A stretch of DNA of 64,000 nucleotides from an uncultured beta proteobacterium (GTDB taxonomy: Bacteria; Pseudomonadota; Gammaproteobacteria; Burkholderiales; Burkholderiaceae_C), in contig CAIYMN010000272.1 of the NCBI GenBank assembly GCA_903927295.1, positions 1 to 64,000 on the forward strand, written 5' to 3'. Every line of letters begins with the position of its first letter. The stretch's first letter is position 1. The position numbers and the translations under genes are program-made. Below the pieces are notes generated by a model. It searched no databases, was not told where the DNA came from, and worked only from the letters and a program-made list of their open reading frames with translations. Shown piece by piece: positions 18,995-29,100 of the stretch.

Positions 18995-20283
18995 TTTCGT
19001 GCGGCACGATGGCCAATGTCAGTGCGGTACTGCTTGCCATCAAAATGAATGGCAAGCGCCACATCATACGCACGCTGCTGCGCCTGCCTGACGTTGTCGG
19101 CGAGCACGGTGACACACAGCACGCGACCACCGGCAGTCACTGCTTGCCCATCCTTCATTGCCGTACCTGCGTGGAAGACGACCGCATCCTCAACCTCCTC
19201 GGGTATCCCAGTGATCAGGTCTCCCTGACGCGGCTGCAACGGGTAATTCTGCGCCGCCAGCACGACGCCCAGGGCGGTCCGCCGGTCCCACTGCAATTCC
19301 AGATCGTCCAGACGCCCGTGCAGGCCGGGCTCGGTAGCAGCCAGCAGCACATCGACCAGATCGGTCTTCAGGCGCATCAAGATGGGCTGTGTCTCCGGAT
19401 CGCCCAGGCGGCAGTTGAATTCCAGAGTCTTGGGGCGGCCGCTCGCGTCAATCATCAAGCCAGCGTAGAGAAATCCGGTGTACGGAATGCCGTCTTTTTC
19501 CATTCCCCTGATGGTTGGCAGGATGATTTCCCGCATGGCCCGTGCATGCACGTCAGGTGTCACAACCGGCGCCGGCGAGTAGGCACCCATGCCACCGGTA
19601 TTGGGGCCCTGATCGTCGTTGAGTAATCGCTTGTGATCCTGGCTGGTCGCCAGCGGCAGCACATTCCTGCCGTCACACATGACAATAAAGCTTGCTTCTT
19701 CACCCGACAGGAATTCTTCGATGACAACACGCGGCGCTTGCGTTCCTGCCTGCCCTGTTTGATGAAGGCCGCCAAGCATGAAGTCGACTGCCTGATGCGC
19801 CTCATCCAACGTCGTCGCTACGACCACGCCTTTGCCTGCGGCAAGGCCATCAGCCTTGACGACAATCGGTGCGCCCTGGCGATCAAGGTAGGCATGCGCA
19901 GCGGCTACCTCGGTGAAGCTTTCATACTCGGCCGTCGGAATACCGTGCCGCTTCATGAAGCCTTTGGAAAAAGCCTTGGAACTTTCCAGTTGAGCAGCGG
20001 CACGACTCGGTCCAAAGATGCGCAAACCCTTGTTGCGGAACTCATCAACCACCCCGGCCGCCAGCGGCCCCTCCGGCCCTACCACGGTCAGTGCAATCCT
20101 GTTGGCCTGTGCCCAGGCACTCAGTTCCTCCACTGCAGTGACATTGACGTTCTCGAACCGGCTGTCCAACGCCGTGCCAGCGTTGCCTGGCGCCAGATAA
20201 ACTTTCTCCACCCTGGCTGACTGCGCCAACTTCCACGCCAGCGCATGTTCACGACCTCCGCCACCGATGACCAGGACTTTCAT
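18991..20283 (-). CDS. purD: Phosphoribosylamine-glycine ligase PurD
   Basis: A 430-residue ATP-grasp enzyme making glycinamide ribonucleotide in purine synthesis. It starts [19 protein letters not shown]. It contains [18 protein letters not shown] (ATP-grasp lid) and [11 protein letters not shown]. Further family blocks are the [14 protein letters not shown] loop and [13 protein letters not shown]. The ATG at 20283 overlaps yebC by 4 nt; the frame extends far upstream in the yebC shadow without homology. Confidence 0.96.
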   Translation of the reverse strand: MKVLVIGGGGREHALAWKLAQSARVEKVYLAPGNAGTALDSRFENVNVTAVEELSAWAQANRIALTVVGPEGPLAAGVVDEFRNKGLRIFGPSRAAAQLESSKAFSKGFMKRHGIPTAEYESFTEVAAAHAYLDRQGAPIVVKADGLAAGKGVVVATTLDEAHQAVDFMLGGLHQTGQAGTQAPRVVIEEFLSGEEASFIVMCDGRNVLPLATSQDHKRLLNDDQGPNTGGMGAYSPAPVVTPDVHARAMREIILPTIRGMEKDGIPYTGFLYAGLMIDASGRPKTLEFNCRLGDPETQPILMRLKTDLVDVLLAATEPGLHGRLDDLELQWDRRTALGVVLAAQNYPLQPRQGDLITGIPEEVEDAVVFHAGTAMKDGQAVTAGGRVLCVTVLADNVRQAQQRAYDVALAIHFDGKQYRTDIGHRAARN

Positions 20284-21014
20284 GTGGCTTCGCTGTCCAT
20301 TTCGGCGTTGTGGTAAATCGCCTGCACGTCGTCGAGTTCTTCGAGCACGTCCAGCAGTTTCTGCATCCGCACCCCATCCTGTGCACTGAGCTGAATCGGA
20401 TTTTCGGCCCGCATGGTGACCTCGGCCACGTCTGGCGTCAGGCTGGCCGCTTGCATGGCATTCTTGACTGTCTCGAAGTCCGCGTAGGTGGTCAGCACTT
20501 CGATGGCACCATCGTCGTCGGCAATCACATCCTGCGCGCCAGCCTCCAGCGCCACCTCCATCACCTTGTCCTCGTTCGTGCCGGGTGCAAAAATCAGCTG
20601 GCCACAATGTTTAAACTGAAAAATCACCGAGCCCTCGGTACCCATGTTGCCACCGTGCTTGCTGAAGGCGTGACGCACTTCGGCGACTGTGCGAACCTTG
20701 TTATCGGTCATCGTATCCACCAGAATCGCCGCACCACCAATACCGTAGCCCTCGTAGCGGATTTCCTCGTAAGTCACACCTTCCTGATTGCCGGTGGCCT
20801 TGTCAATGTTGTACTTGACGCGGTCGGCCGGCATGTTGGCAGCCTTGGCCCTATCGACCGCCAGGCGCAGACGCGGGTTGGTTGCCAGATCGCCTCCACC
20901 GGCGCGGGCGGCCACGGTAATTTCACGGATGATGCGGGTCCAGATCTTGCCCCGCTTTTCGTCCTGGCGACCTTTGCGATGTTGAATATTCGCCCATTTA
21001 CTGTGTCCTGCCAC
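20280..21014 (-). CDS. yebC: YebC/PmpR (TACO1) family protein
   Basis: A 244-residue protein starting [18 protein letters not shown], the hallmark of the YebC/TACO1 family, with the acidic central segment [16 protein letters not shown]. Members have been described as transcription regulators and, more recently, as factors easing ribosome stalling at proline stretches. It is the first gene of yebC-purD and is divergent from upp. Confidence 0.94.
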   Translation of the reverse strand: MAGHSKWANIQHRKGRQDEKRGKIWTRIIREITVAARAGGGDLATNPRLRLAVDRAKAANMPADRVKYNIDKATGNQEGVTYEEIRYEGYGIGGAAILVDTMTDNKVRTVAEVRHAFSKHGGNMGTEGSVIFQFKHCGQLIFAPGTNEDKVMEVALEAGAQDVIADDDGAIEVLTTYADFETVKNAMQAASLTPDVAEVTMRAENPIQLSAQDGVRMQKLLDVLEELDDVQAIYHNAEMDSEAT

Positions 21015-21076
21015 GGAAAATCCCTCAAAATTTCGTTACGCTATCGGATCGATTGTACTTTTTGAGGAAGAACAGC

Positions 21077-21727
21077 ATGAGCCAGCCAGACATCAGCAGC
21101 AAACACGTCCACCTGATCGACCACCCGCTGGTGCAACACAAACTGACCTTGATGCGCAGGAAGGACGCCAGCACCAGCAGTTTTCGCACCCTGCTCAACG
21201 AATTGAGCATGTTGATGGCCTATGAAGTAACGCGCGACATGCCGACACAGGATGTCGAAATCGAGACGCCGCTGGAGACCATGACCGCCAAAATGATTGA
21301 CGGCAAGAAGCTGGTGCTGGTGTCCATTCTGCGCGCCGGCACCGGGATCCTGGACGGCATGCTGACGGTGGTTCCGGGGGCGCGCGTTGGGCACATCGGC
21401 CTGTACCGTGACCCGAAAACCCTGCAGGCTGTCGAGTACTACTTCAAGATGCCCAAGGACACTCAGGAACGTGACGTCATTGTTGTCGACCCGATGCTGG
21501 CCACGGGCAACTCTGCTGTGGCGGCGATTGACCGCGTGAAGGCGCTGAAACCGAAATCCATCAAGTTTCTCTGCCTGCTGACCTGCCCTGAAGGCATCGC
21601 CAAACTGCGCAGAATGCACCCGGACGTGGAAATCTACACTGCAGCAATTGACCGCCAACTCAATGACCACGGTTACATCCTGCCGGGCCTGGGCGACGCC
21701 GGCGACCGGATTTTCGGGACGCAGTGA
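21077..21727 (+). CDS. upp: Uracil phosphoribosyltransferase
   Basis: A 216-residue pyrimidine salvage enzyme converting uracil and PRPP to UMP. The PRPP loop is [12 protein letters not shown] near residues 136-147 and the C-terminal uracil-binding block is [16 protein letters not shown]. The ATG at 21077 with GAGGAAG seven bases upstream is chosen over an earlier ATG at 21053. It stands alone, divergent from yebC. Confidence 0.96.
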   Translation: MSQPDISSKHVHLIDHPLVQHKLTLMRRKDASTSSFRTLLNELSMLMAYEVTRDMPTQDVEIETPLETMTAKMIDGKKLVLVSILRAGTGILDGMLTVVPGARVGHIGLYRDPKTLQAVEYYFKMPKDTQERDVIVVDPMLATGNSAVAAIDRVKALKPKSIKFLCLLTCPEGIAKLRRMHPDVEIYTAAIDRQLNDHGYILPGLGDAGDRIFGTQ

Positions 21728-21794
21728 CTTGGTTGTAGCAGAGGATGGGTTGGGTGTGCCGAGGCGCACCGTCTGGCGCCGCGGCGCTATCCGC

Positions 21795-23252
21795 CTACGG
21801 CGCAATCGACTCGGCGTAGTCGTAGAGCGCACCCAGTAGCGCTTCACCCTGCTCGTCGGTGCTTTCCACCAATTGGTCCAGTTCATCGAACAGGGCCTGC
21901 AGGGTGCGAGCGCCAGCCGCACCCTCGAGCAAGCGCGCGCTGCGGTGCTGCTGCCAGGCCTGCTGCTCCTGCGCCGACAAACTGGAGGGAAAATTGCGTG
22001 CCCGATAGCGCAGCAGCAACTCGCTCAGGCGCGGATCGTCAAACGCCGGTCGCGCCGCAGCCAGTTTGTCGACAGACAAGGCTCGCAATTCATTGAGCCG
22101 ACGCCGGTCTGCGTTGCCAATGAACCCGCCGTACAGATCTTCGTCGACATCGGGTTGTGCCTCTTTGGCGCGTTTGAATACTTCGGGCCAGATACCGCTC
22201 ATGTCGGGCAGATCGCGCGCCAGTTCGGCATTCCTGAGCTGTGCATCCAGGTCCAGTTGCCAGCGCTGTGCCATTTGCGGCGAGAGAATCTTCCAGTTAC
22301 TCATCACCATCGGTGACTTGTTCAGGTGCACGCTTTTGACGGGCAGGCGTGTCACGCCATCGGGCAGCGCATCACTCTTGGTGAACAGTCGCAAGCGGAT
22401 CTCGTCGACGTTCATCGATGCCAACTCACGCGGATCATGCGCCAGGTCCCACGCGATCAGCTCGTTCTTGTTGGCTGGATGCATCGCCAAGGGCCACATC
22501 AGGGCCAGGCAGCCACGCGCCGCAGGGAACATACCCGAGACATGCAGGAACGGCCGCGCCTTGCTTGGCGTGGTGGGCAAACCCAGTTCCGCAACGACCC
22601 GGTCCTTCTTGTGCAGGCCAAAGCAGAAGTTGAACAACCTGGGTTGTGCCCGGCGGATCAGCCGCGCCAACGCGATGGTGGCACGCACATCGCTCAGCGC
22701 GTCGTGCGCGGCCTCGTGTGCCAGACCGTTGGCGGCGGTCAGATCGGTCAGCTTGAAGCTGGCGCTTCCGTCAGGTTTGGCAGGCCATACCACGCCGTCG
22801 GGCCGCAAGGCATAGGCGGTGCGCACGACATCCAGCAGGTCCCAGCGACCGCATTCGTTTTGCCACTCGCGCCCGTACGGATCGATCAGGTTGCGCCAGA
22901 ACATGAAGCGCGTGATCTCATCGTCAAAGCGGATCGTGTTGTAGCCCACGCCAATCGTTCCGGGCAAAGCCAGCAGTTGCTCTACCTGTGCGGCAAACTG
23001 GTACTCGGGCACACCCTTCTGGAGACACAGCTGCGGCGTAATGCCTGTGATCAAACAGGATTGCGGATCAGGTAAAAAGTCGTTCGCCGGCTGGCAATAC
23101 AGCATCACCGGTTCACCGATCTCATTCAGATCGGCATCGGTCCGAATGCCGGCAAACTGGGCCGGCCGGTCACGCCGCACCTGCGCGCCAAAGGTCTCGT
23201 AGTCATGCCAGAGAAAAGTATGCGTGTTGGGAGGAACGGTCATTTCCGGCAT
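21795..23252 (-). CDS. sbcB: Exodeoxyribonuclease I
   Basis: A 485-residue 3'-5' exonuclease for single-stranded DNA. The DEDDh core is visible: LWHDYETFG (Exo I), VGYNTIRFDDEITR (Exo II) and AHDALSDVRATIALA (Exo III with the catalytic His and Asp). The SH3-like and helical C-terminal domains follow. A second ATG at 23243 is equally possible. The start overlaps the acetyltransferase stop region by 13 nt. Confidence 0.93.
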   Translation of the reverse strand: MPEMTVPPNTHTFLWHDYETFGAQVRRDRPAQFAGIRTDADLNEIGEPVMLYCQPANDFLPDPQSCLITGITPQLCLQKGVPEYQFAAQVEQLLALPGTIGVGYNTIRFDDEITRFMFWRNLIDPYGREWQNECGRWDLLDVVRTAYALRPDGVVWPAKPDGSASFKLTDLTAANGLAHEAAHDALSDVRATIALARLIRRAQPRLFNFCFGLHKKDRVVAELGLPTTPSKARPFLHVSGMFPAARGCLALMWPLAMHPANKNELIAWDLAHDPRELASMNVDEIRLRLFTKSDALPDGVTRLPVKSVHLNKSPMVMSNWKILSPQMAQRWQLDLDAQLRNAELARDLPDMSGIWPEVFKRAKEAQPDVDEDLYGGFIGNADRRRLNELRALSVDKLAAARPAFDDPRLSELLLRYRARNFPSSLSAQEQQAWQQHRSARLLEGAAGARTLQALFDELDQLVESTDEQGEALLGALYDYAESIAP

Positions 23253-23926
23253 CCATCGGCAGGCACGCTTGCCAGCCAGCTATGCGGCTCCATCAGCGCC
23301 GCCTCGAAACGCTCGACAAAGCGGCCCACGTGCAAACCGTCCATCATCGCGTGGTGCACTTCCACCGACAAGGGCATCCACAGGTGCTCGCCCTCGGCAT
23401 CGATGCGGCCAAAAGCGATCTTGGGCACGGAGTCGTGCACACCCCAGCGCCGCGCGTTGGAGTAGCTGCTGAAATGCAGCCAGGGCAAGGTCGTCATGTG
23501 AATCGTCGCGGCTTCATCCTTGTCCGGATCGAAGGGTGTTCCGCTTTGGCGCGCAACGGCAATCGCGGCGGCCCCCTGCGCACAAAACCTTGCAAAGTCG
23601 CGCTCGTGCCCCAGCGTTACAAAGCCAAAGGAATCGTCCTCGCGCAGCACCGTCGTGCTGCCATGCACCTGCTCATGCACGCGTACGCGCTCGCCCTCAA
23701 GCCGGTAACGAAACGGCGCGATATCGTTGGCCAGGCGGATGGCAATGAAGTGGTAGGCCAGCGTCATGCTGCCCAGACCAGCATCCTTCACGGCGCGGCG
23801 CAAGCGGCTGACATCGAGCCGTGTGCAGATGTTGAAGCAGGGAATGTCAAAGGTCCGGTAGAAATCAAAGGCGGAGCGCCGTGGCCAGTGCTCCAGATCG
23901 AGAAAGGTGGCGCTTGGCAGGGTCAT
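23240..23926 (-). CDS. CatA-fold (chloramphenicol acetyltransferase family) protein
   Basis: A 228-residue member of the trimeric CAT family. The active-site motif VHHAMMDGLHVGRF near residue 194 holds the general-base His and structural Asp-Gly (HHxxxDG). FDFYRTFDIPCFNICTRLDV resembles the CAT N-terminus. The gene is tightly packed between relA and sbcB, on the same strand, with no mobile-element signs. This argues for a resident acetyltransferase of unknown substrate, not necessarily a drug-resistance enzyme. Confidence 0.85.
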   Translation of the reverse strand: MTLPSATFLDLEHWPRRSAFDFYRTFDIPCFNICTRLDVSRLRRAVKDAGLGSMTLAYHFIAIRLANDIAPFRYRLEGERVRVHEQVHGSTTVLREDDSFGFVTLGHERDFARFCAQGAAAIAVARQSGTPFDPDKDEAATIHMTTLPWLHFSSYSNARRWGVHDSVPKIAFGRIDAEGEHLWMPLSVEVHHAMMDGLHVGRFVERFEAALMEPHSWLASVPADGCRK

Positions 23927-23948
23927 ATTGAATCTCCCGTGTCCCGCC

Positions 23949-26168
23949 TCAGCGCCGACGCGCCGAGCGCACGCCCTTGAGCTCGGCCACGACGGAGAGC
24001 ACTTTGTGCAGGCGTCCTGAGTCCGATACCTCGATGGTGAAAGTCATCCAGGCTGTGCCCTTGATCGACTGCGTCTGGACCCCGATCACGTTCATTTTTT
24101 CTTTGGTAAAAACTTCTGAAATATCGCGCAACAATCCTTGCCGGTCCGCTGCCTCGATCGCCACATCGACGGGGTAGACCGCTGTCTCCTTGGCAGGCGT
24201 CTGTCCCCACTGCACCTCGATCACCCGTTCGCCATTTTTGCTCACCATCTCACGCAGATTGGAGCAATCGCTGCGATGCACACTGACACCCTTGCCGCGC
24301 GTGACAAAGCCGCAGATCGCATCCGGTGGTGCTGGCTTGCAGCATTTGGCCAGCTGTGTCATGAGCGAATCCACACCGACCACCAGCAGACCGCTCTTGC
24401 CAGCGCCAGGTTTGCCGCGCGGCTTCTTCAGCAGCATCTGGTCATCGTCATCGGGCGCTGGCTCGGGCGGGCGCAATACGGTCTCGATGTTGCGCAAGGA
24501 AAACTCGTCCTTGCCCACCACTTCAAACAGGCCATCGGCCGACTTGAAGCCCAGCTGTTCTGCCAGGTCGTCGAGTTTGACGGCCGTCTTGCCGAGTCGC
24601 TGCAACAGCCGCTCTACTGCCTCGCGCCCCTTGGCCACCGTTTCATTGAGCGCAAGCGCATTGAACCAGGCACGCACTTTGGCCTTGGCGCGGTGACTCG
24701 CCAGGTAGCCCAGTTCGGGGTTGAGCCAGTCGCGCGACGGGCCGCCCTCCTTCACTACCGTCACCTCCACCGTCTGCCCGTTCTTCAGCGGCGTATTCAG
24801 GGGCATCATGACGCCGTCCAGTCGAGCGCCGCGACAGCGATGCCCGAGGTTGGTGTGTACGCTGTAGGCAAAGTCAACCGCAGTGGCGCCCTGCGGCAGT
24901 TCCACAATCGCTGCGTCCGGTGTCAGCACGTAGATCCGGTCCTCAAAGACGCCCGGGCCACTGGCTCCAGAGAGGTCGCGCTCCCAGGCCAGCAGCTGAC
25001 GCAACACAGCAATCTTGGCATCATAGGCACCGCTGGCCGACACCCCGCCGTAACCCTTGACGCCGGCTTCCTTGTAAGCCCAGTGCGCCGCCACACCCAT
25101 TTCCGCATGGTCATGCATGGCCTGCGTGCGGATTTGTATCTCAATGGGTCGACCGGCGCTGTCGCGCACGATGGTGTGCAGGGACTGGTAGCCGTTGGCT
25201 TTGGGTCGGGCAATGTAATCGTCAAATTCATGTGTCACCTGGGTGAACTGGCTGTGTACCCAACTCAGGGCGGCGTAACAATCGGGAATCGTGTTGACCA
25301 CGATGCGCAGCGCCCGGATGTCGTAGACCTGATCAAACCCCAGAGACTTGCCGCGCATCTTCTTGACGATGCTGTAAATGTGTTTGGGTCGCCCCTGGAG
25401 CGTCGCGGCGATGCCTTGCGCCCGGAGTTCAGCCTCCAGACGTGAGCGCAGCAACTCCACATGGGCTTCACGCTCCGATCGTTTCTGGTCAAGCAGCAGC
25501 GCCACCTGACGGTAGGTGTCGGGCTCCAGGAAGCGCAATGCCAGGTCTTCCATCTCCCACTTGATCTCGCGTATCCCAAGTCGATTTGCGAGCGGCGCAA
25601 AGACTTGCAAGGCCTCTTGCGCCATCCCCTGCGGCACCGGCAGTTTGATGGCGGCGAAGTAGCGCAGGGTTTGCAGGCGTGAGGCCAGTCTCAGCATCAC
25701 AACGCGCAGATCGCGCGAGAACGCCAGCAGCATCTTGCGCACATTCTCTGTTTGCGCGGCAGCTGTTTGGGCCATCGGAATAGGCGTTGCCGATCGCTCC
25801 GTAGCCATCTGGCTCAGGCGCGCCTGACGCTGCACCCGCACCAGCTGCGTGGTCTCCATCGCCAGCGCGGCGAAATTGTCACCAAAGGCTTTGGCGATGA
25901 CTTCCTGAGGTTTGTTCAGATGATCGCAGGTGTAGACCAGGTAGCTTGCGGCCTGCATCGCCTCTGAACCACCGATGTTTTTCAGGATGGCAGCCACGGC
26001 GTCAGCATGGGCAAGAATGTTCTCCCCGGTATCGAGCGCCTCGCCTGCCAGCAGTGGTTCGGCAAAGGCGCGTGCCCGCGCCAGCGCCTGGTCCTGTTCG
26101 GACACGCTCTGTGCGGTTGCGGCAAGCACAGGTTCCTGCCCACTGGACTCGGTGCTAAGTCTTTTCAT
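23949..26168 (-). CDS. relA: (p)ppGpp synthetase RelA
   Basis: A 739-residue long RSH protein. The N-terminal hydrolase domain lacks the HD metal motif (TCDHLNKPQEV in its place), while the synthetase domain has YDIRALRIVV, HEFDDYIARPKANGYQSLHT and EIQIRTQAMHDHAEMGVAAHW. The EFDD (EXDD) motif is the RelA signature, against RXKD in bifunctional SpoT. TGS (near residues 410-470), helical and zinc-finger regions and a C-terminal ACT domain (about 660-735) follow, giving ribosome control. It makes the stringent-response alarmone. Confidence 0.95.
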   Translation of the reverse strand: MKRLSTESSGQEPVLAATAQSVSEQDQALARARAFAEPLLAGEALDTGENILAHADAVAAILKNIGGSEAMQAASYLVYTCDHLNKPQEVIAKAFGDNFAALAMETTQLVRVQRQARLSQMATERSATPIPMAQTAAAQTENVRKMLLAFSRDLRVVMLRLASRLQTLRYFAAIKLPVPQGMAQEALQVFAPLANRLGIREIKWEMEDLALRFLEPDTYRQVALLLDQKRSEREAHVELLRSRLEAELRAQGIAATLQGRPKHIYSIVKKMRGKSLGFDQVYDIRALRIVVNTIPDCYAALSWVHSQFTQVTHEFDDYIARPKANGYQSLHTIVRDSAGRPIEIQIRTQAMHDHAEMGVAAHWAYKEAGVKGYGGVSASGAYDAKIAVLRQLLAWERDLSGASGPGVFEDRIYVLTPDAAIVELPQGATAVDFAYSVHTNLGHRCRGARLDGVMMPLNTPLKNGQTVEVTVVKEGGPSRDWLNPELGYLASHRAKAKVRAWFNALALNETVAKGREAVERLLQRLGKTAVKLDDLAEQLGFKSADGLFEVVGKDEFSLRNIETVLRPPEPAPDDDDQMLLKKPRGKPGAGKSGLLVVGVDSLMTQLAKCCKPAPPDAICGFVTRGKGVSVHRSDCSNLREMVSKNGERVIEVQWGQTPAKETAVYPVDVAIEAADRQGLLRDISEVFTKEKMNVIGVQTQSIKGTAWMTFTIEVSDSGRLHKVLSVVAELKGVRSARRR

Positions 26169-26186
26169 CCTCGCTGCATCCCGTGT

Positions 26187-27083
26187 TTAGCTCAACAAGA
26201 ATGACGTCACGGCCTGCACCTGATCGTCAACCACCAAAGTCGGTGCGTGACCCACACCATCAAACTGCAGCAGTCGCGCCCCCGGACCGCGCTGCGTCAT
26301 GGCCTGCGCTGTCGCTATCGACAGCAGATCCGACTGCGCACCCCTGAGCAACAGCGTCGCAGCCCGAATGTTGTCATACAGTTGCCAGAGCATGGCCTCC
26401 CCCTGCGCCACGGACTGTGCCGTCACACCGCGAAAGGGCAGCGCGATGGCCGGGTCGTAGCGCAGCGTCAGGTAGCCCGGGCACTGCGGCATGGGTTTGA
26501 CCATCGGCTCTGACAGCGCCAGCCACTGCGCCGGCGTATGCGGACCAAAGCTGCTGGATGTCGCCCACAGTGCGTCGGCTGCCTCCTGCAGCGAAGCGAA
26601 CTTGCCGGTCTGCCCCAGATATTCACCAATGCGCTGCAAGGCCTGCCATTGCATCACCGGCCCTACATCGTTCAACACCAAACGGCGAATCGGCGCCGGC
26701 AACGGCAAGTCAGCCTGGCCACACAGGATCATGCCGATGACGCCACCCATGCTGGTGCCAACCCAGTCCAGTGTTGTCGGGCGCAGGTGCGTCAGCAAGA
26801 CCAGCATGTCGGCTGCGTAGGCAGGAATCTGGTACTGCTGCGGGTCTTTCAGCCAGTCGCTCTGGCCGCGCCCGGCAACGTCCGGGCAGATGACCCGAAT
26901 CGGACCCGTAGCCTGACGGCACAAAGCCTGCGCCAGCGTGTCGAAGTCGCGTCCCTGTCGCGTCAGGCCATGGACACACACCACGACATGGGAACTTTGC
27001 TCGTCACCCCACTGCCAATAGGCCATGCGGTGCCCACCTGCGGAATCAGGACACATCAGGTAATTCAGCGTAGGCTCAGTCAT
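26187..27083 (-). CDS. Alpha/beta hydrolase
   Basis: A 298-residue serine hydrolase. It has the oxyanion segment VCVHGLTRQGRDFD, a nucleophile elbow GTSMGG with Ser near residue 112, and a C-terminal GVGHAPTL carrying the catalytic His. The ATG at 27083 begins the homologous part; the frame continues upstream as a shadow of bdhA. Divergent from bdhA, so it may belong to polyhydroxybutyrate or ester metabolism, but the substrate is not evident. Confidence 0.85.
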   Translation of the reverse strand: MTEPTLNYLMCPDSAGGHRMAYWQWGDEQSSHVVVCVHGLTRQGRDFDTLAQALCRQATGPIRVICPDVAGRGQSDWLKDPQQYQIPAYAADMLVLLTHLRPTTLDWVGTSMGGVIGMILCGQADLPLPAPIRRLVLNDVGPVMQWQALQRIGEYLGQTGKFASLQEAADALWATSSSFGPHTPAQWLALSEPMVKPMPQCPGYLTLRYDPAIALPFRGVTAQSVAQGEAMLWQLYDNIRAATLLLRGAQSDLLSIATAQAMTQRGPGARLLQFDGVGHAPTLVVDDQVQAVTSFLLS

Positions 27084-27137
27084 GGTGCAATCACTGGTCT
27101 CATAATCCCTGCATCCTAATTCAATCGGAGTTTCAAC

Positions 27138-27908
27138 ATGCTGAAAGGCAAAACCGCCCTTGTCACCGGATCCACCAGCGGCATTGGTCTTGGCATCGCC
27201 AAGGCCCTGGCTGCGAAGGGGGCCAACATCGTCCTCAATGGCTTTGGCGATGTGAAGGGTCCAAGTGCCGAGGTCAGCGCGCTCGGTGTGCAGGTCGACT
27301 ATCACGGCGCCGACATGAGCAAGCCGGCAGAGATCGAGGCGATGCTGAAGTTTGCCGCCGAGCGCTTTGGCCGTGTCGACATTCTGGTCAACAACGCCGG
27401 CATACAGCACGTTGCACGCATCGAGAACTTTCCGGTCGAGCGCTGGGACGCCATTATCGCCATCAACCTGAGCAGTGCCTTTCACGCCACGCGATTGGCG
27501 TTGCCCGCCATGCAAGCCGCCAACTGGGGGCGCATCATCAATGTTGCCTCGGTGCACGGTCTGGTTGCCTCAGCTGAGAAATCCGCCTATGTCACCGCCA
27601 AACACGGCGTCGTCGGACTGACCAAGGTGACGGCGCTGGAAAACGCCACCACCGGCGTGACCTGCAACGCGATCTGCCCGGGCTGGGTGCTGACGCCACT
27701 GGTGCAAAAACAGGTGGATGCCAAAGCCGCAGCCTTGGGTCTGAGCAACCTTGACGCAACCAAACTGCTGCTCGGCGAAAAGGAGCCGTCGCTGCAGTTC
27801 ACCACGCCCGAGGAACTGGGCGAACTGGCGGTCTTCTTCTGCTCCCCTGCGGCCAACAATGTGCGCGGCGTGGCCTGGAATATGGATGGCGGCTGGACTG
27901 CACAATAG
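27138..27908 (+). CDS. bdhA: 3-hydroxybutyrate dehydrogenase
   Basis: A 256-residue classical short-chain dehydrogenase. It has the NAD motif TGSTSGIGLGIA, NNAGIQHVARIE, catalytic Ser in NVASVHG and Tyr/Lys in SAYVTAKHG. The QHVARIENFP and KEPSLQFTTPEELG stretches are characteristic of D-3-hydroxybutyrate dehydrogenase, which links polyhydroxybutyrate mobilisation to acetoacetate. The RBS region CGGAGTTTCAAC precedes the ATG. It is followed 19 nt later by an alcohol dehydrogenase gene. Confidence 0.92.
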   Translation: MLKGKTALVTGSTSGIGLGIAKALAAKGANIVLNGFGDVKGPSAEVSALGVQVDYHGADMSKPAEIEAMLKFAAERFGRVDILVNNAGIQHVARIENFPVERWDAIIAINLSSAFHATRLALPAMQAANWGRIINVASVHGLVASAEKSAYVTAKHGVVGLTKVTALENATTGVTCNAICPGWVLTPLVQKQVDAKAAALGLSNLDATKLLLGEKEPSLQFTTPEELGELAVFFCSPAANNVRGVAWNMDGGWTAQ

Positions 27909-27927
27909 CGATCAAAGGAGATTCGGC

Positions 27928-29082
27928 ATGTCACAGTTTTCGTTTGAAACCGCGCCCAGGATTCTGTGCGAACAGGGCGGCACCGATCGGCTCGGTGAAG
28001 TCGCACTCGGCCTGGGAATTTCCCACCTGTTTCTGGTGACGGACGCCGGCTTGATCAAGGCCGGGATGATAGACGGTGCCGTGGCCTCATTGGCCCAGGC
28101 CAAGGTTCGCGTGACGGTATTTTCCGAAGTACAGGCTGACCCGCCGGAACACGTTGTCGAGGCAGCAGTCGATGCCGCGCGCAAGGCCGGCGTTGATGGC
28201 GTGGTCGGCTTCGGTGGCGGCAGTTCCCTGGACAGCGCCAAGCTGGTAGCACTGCTGGCGCGCACGCCGCAGGCGCTGGCCGATATTTACGGAATCGGCC
28301 TGGCACGCGGTCCGCGCCTGCCCCTGATCCAGATTCCAACCACCGCCGGAACCGGCTCTGAAGTCACGCCAATTTCGATATTGACCACACCAAGCCATGA
28401 AAAGAAGGGCGTCGTCTCGCCGCTGCTCTACCCGGACCTGGCGCTGCTCGACAGCCGTCTGACATTGGGTCTGCCCCCTGCCGTCACGGCCATGACGGGT
28501 GTCGACGCGATGGTGCACGCGGTGGAAGCGTTCAGCACGCGCCTGAAGAAGAATCCACTGTCAGACGCTCTGGCCCTGAAGGCGCTGCAGTTGCTCTACG
28601 CCAACCTGCCAGCCGCCGTCAATGACGGCAAGGACCCGGCCGTGCGCGAAAACATGCTGCTCGGTTCCCTGTTCGCCGGCATGGCTTTCGCCAATGCGCC
28701 AGTCGCTGCGGTGCACGCCCTGGCCTACCCCTTGGGCGGTCACTACGGCCTGCCGCATGGACTGTCCAATTCGCTGGTCTTTGTAGCCGTCCTGAAGTTC
28801 AATCTGCCAGTGGCCCGGGCGCTCTACGCTCAGCTGGGTCGTGCCATCCTGCCAGAGCTGAATGGCGCCAGCGACACCGAGGCCGCCAGTGCGTTTGTTG
28901 CTGCCATGAGCGACTGTGTGTCTGCCATGCCTTATGCACAGTCCCTGCGTGCTGCCGGGGTGAAGCAGGACGACCTTGCCATGCTGGCACAGGACGCCAT
29001 GAAGATCGGTCGCCTGCTGGTCAACAATCCGCGTGATGTCACGCTGGAGGATGCGCTGGCTCTGTACCAGGCCGCCTTCTGA
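27928..29082 (+). CDS. Iron-containing alcohol dehydrogenase
   Basis: A 384-residue group III alcohol dehydrogenase. The NAD-binding glycine motif is FGGGSSLDSAKL near residues 94-105, and the metal-site His residues lie in DAMVHAVEAF and HALAYPLGGHYGLPHG. The ATG at 27928 has AAAGGAG seven bases upstream and follows bdhA by 19 nt. Co-transcription suggests a role in hydroxy-acid or short alcohol oxidation linked with 3-hydroxybutyrate use, for example a 4-hydroxybutyrate-type substrate; this is inference. Confidence 0.88.
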   Translation: MSQFSFETAPRILCEQGGTDRLGEVALGLGISHLFLVTDAGLIKAGMIDGAVASLAQAKVRVTVFSEVQADPPEHVVEAAVDAARKAGVDGVVGFGGGSSLDSAKLVALLARTPQALADIYGIGLARGPRLPLIQIPTTAGTGSEVTPISILTTPSHEKKGVVSPLLYPDLALLDSRLTLGLPPAVTAMTGVDAMVHAVEAFSTRLKKNPLSDALALKALQLLYANLPAAVNDGKDPAVRENMLLGSLFAGMAFANAPVAAVHALAYPLGGHYGLPHGLSNSLVFVAVLKFNLPVARALYAQLGRAILPELNGASDTEAASAFVAAMSDCVSAMPYAQSLRAAGVKQDDLAMLAQDAMKIGRLLVNNPRDVTLEDALALYQAAF

Positions 29083-29100
29083 GTCCGGCGGGTCAAGACC

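Noticed and set aside
23240-23926. Acquired chloramphenicol-resistance gene
   Set aside because: No insertion sequence, integron or composition change is seen around it, and packing with housekeeping genes argues for a resident gene.
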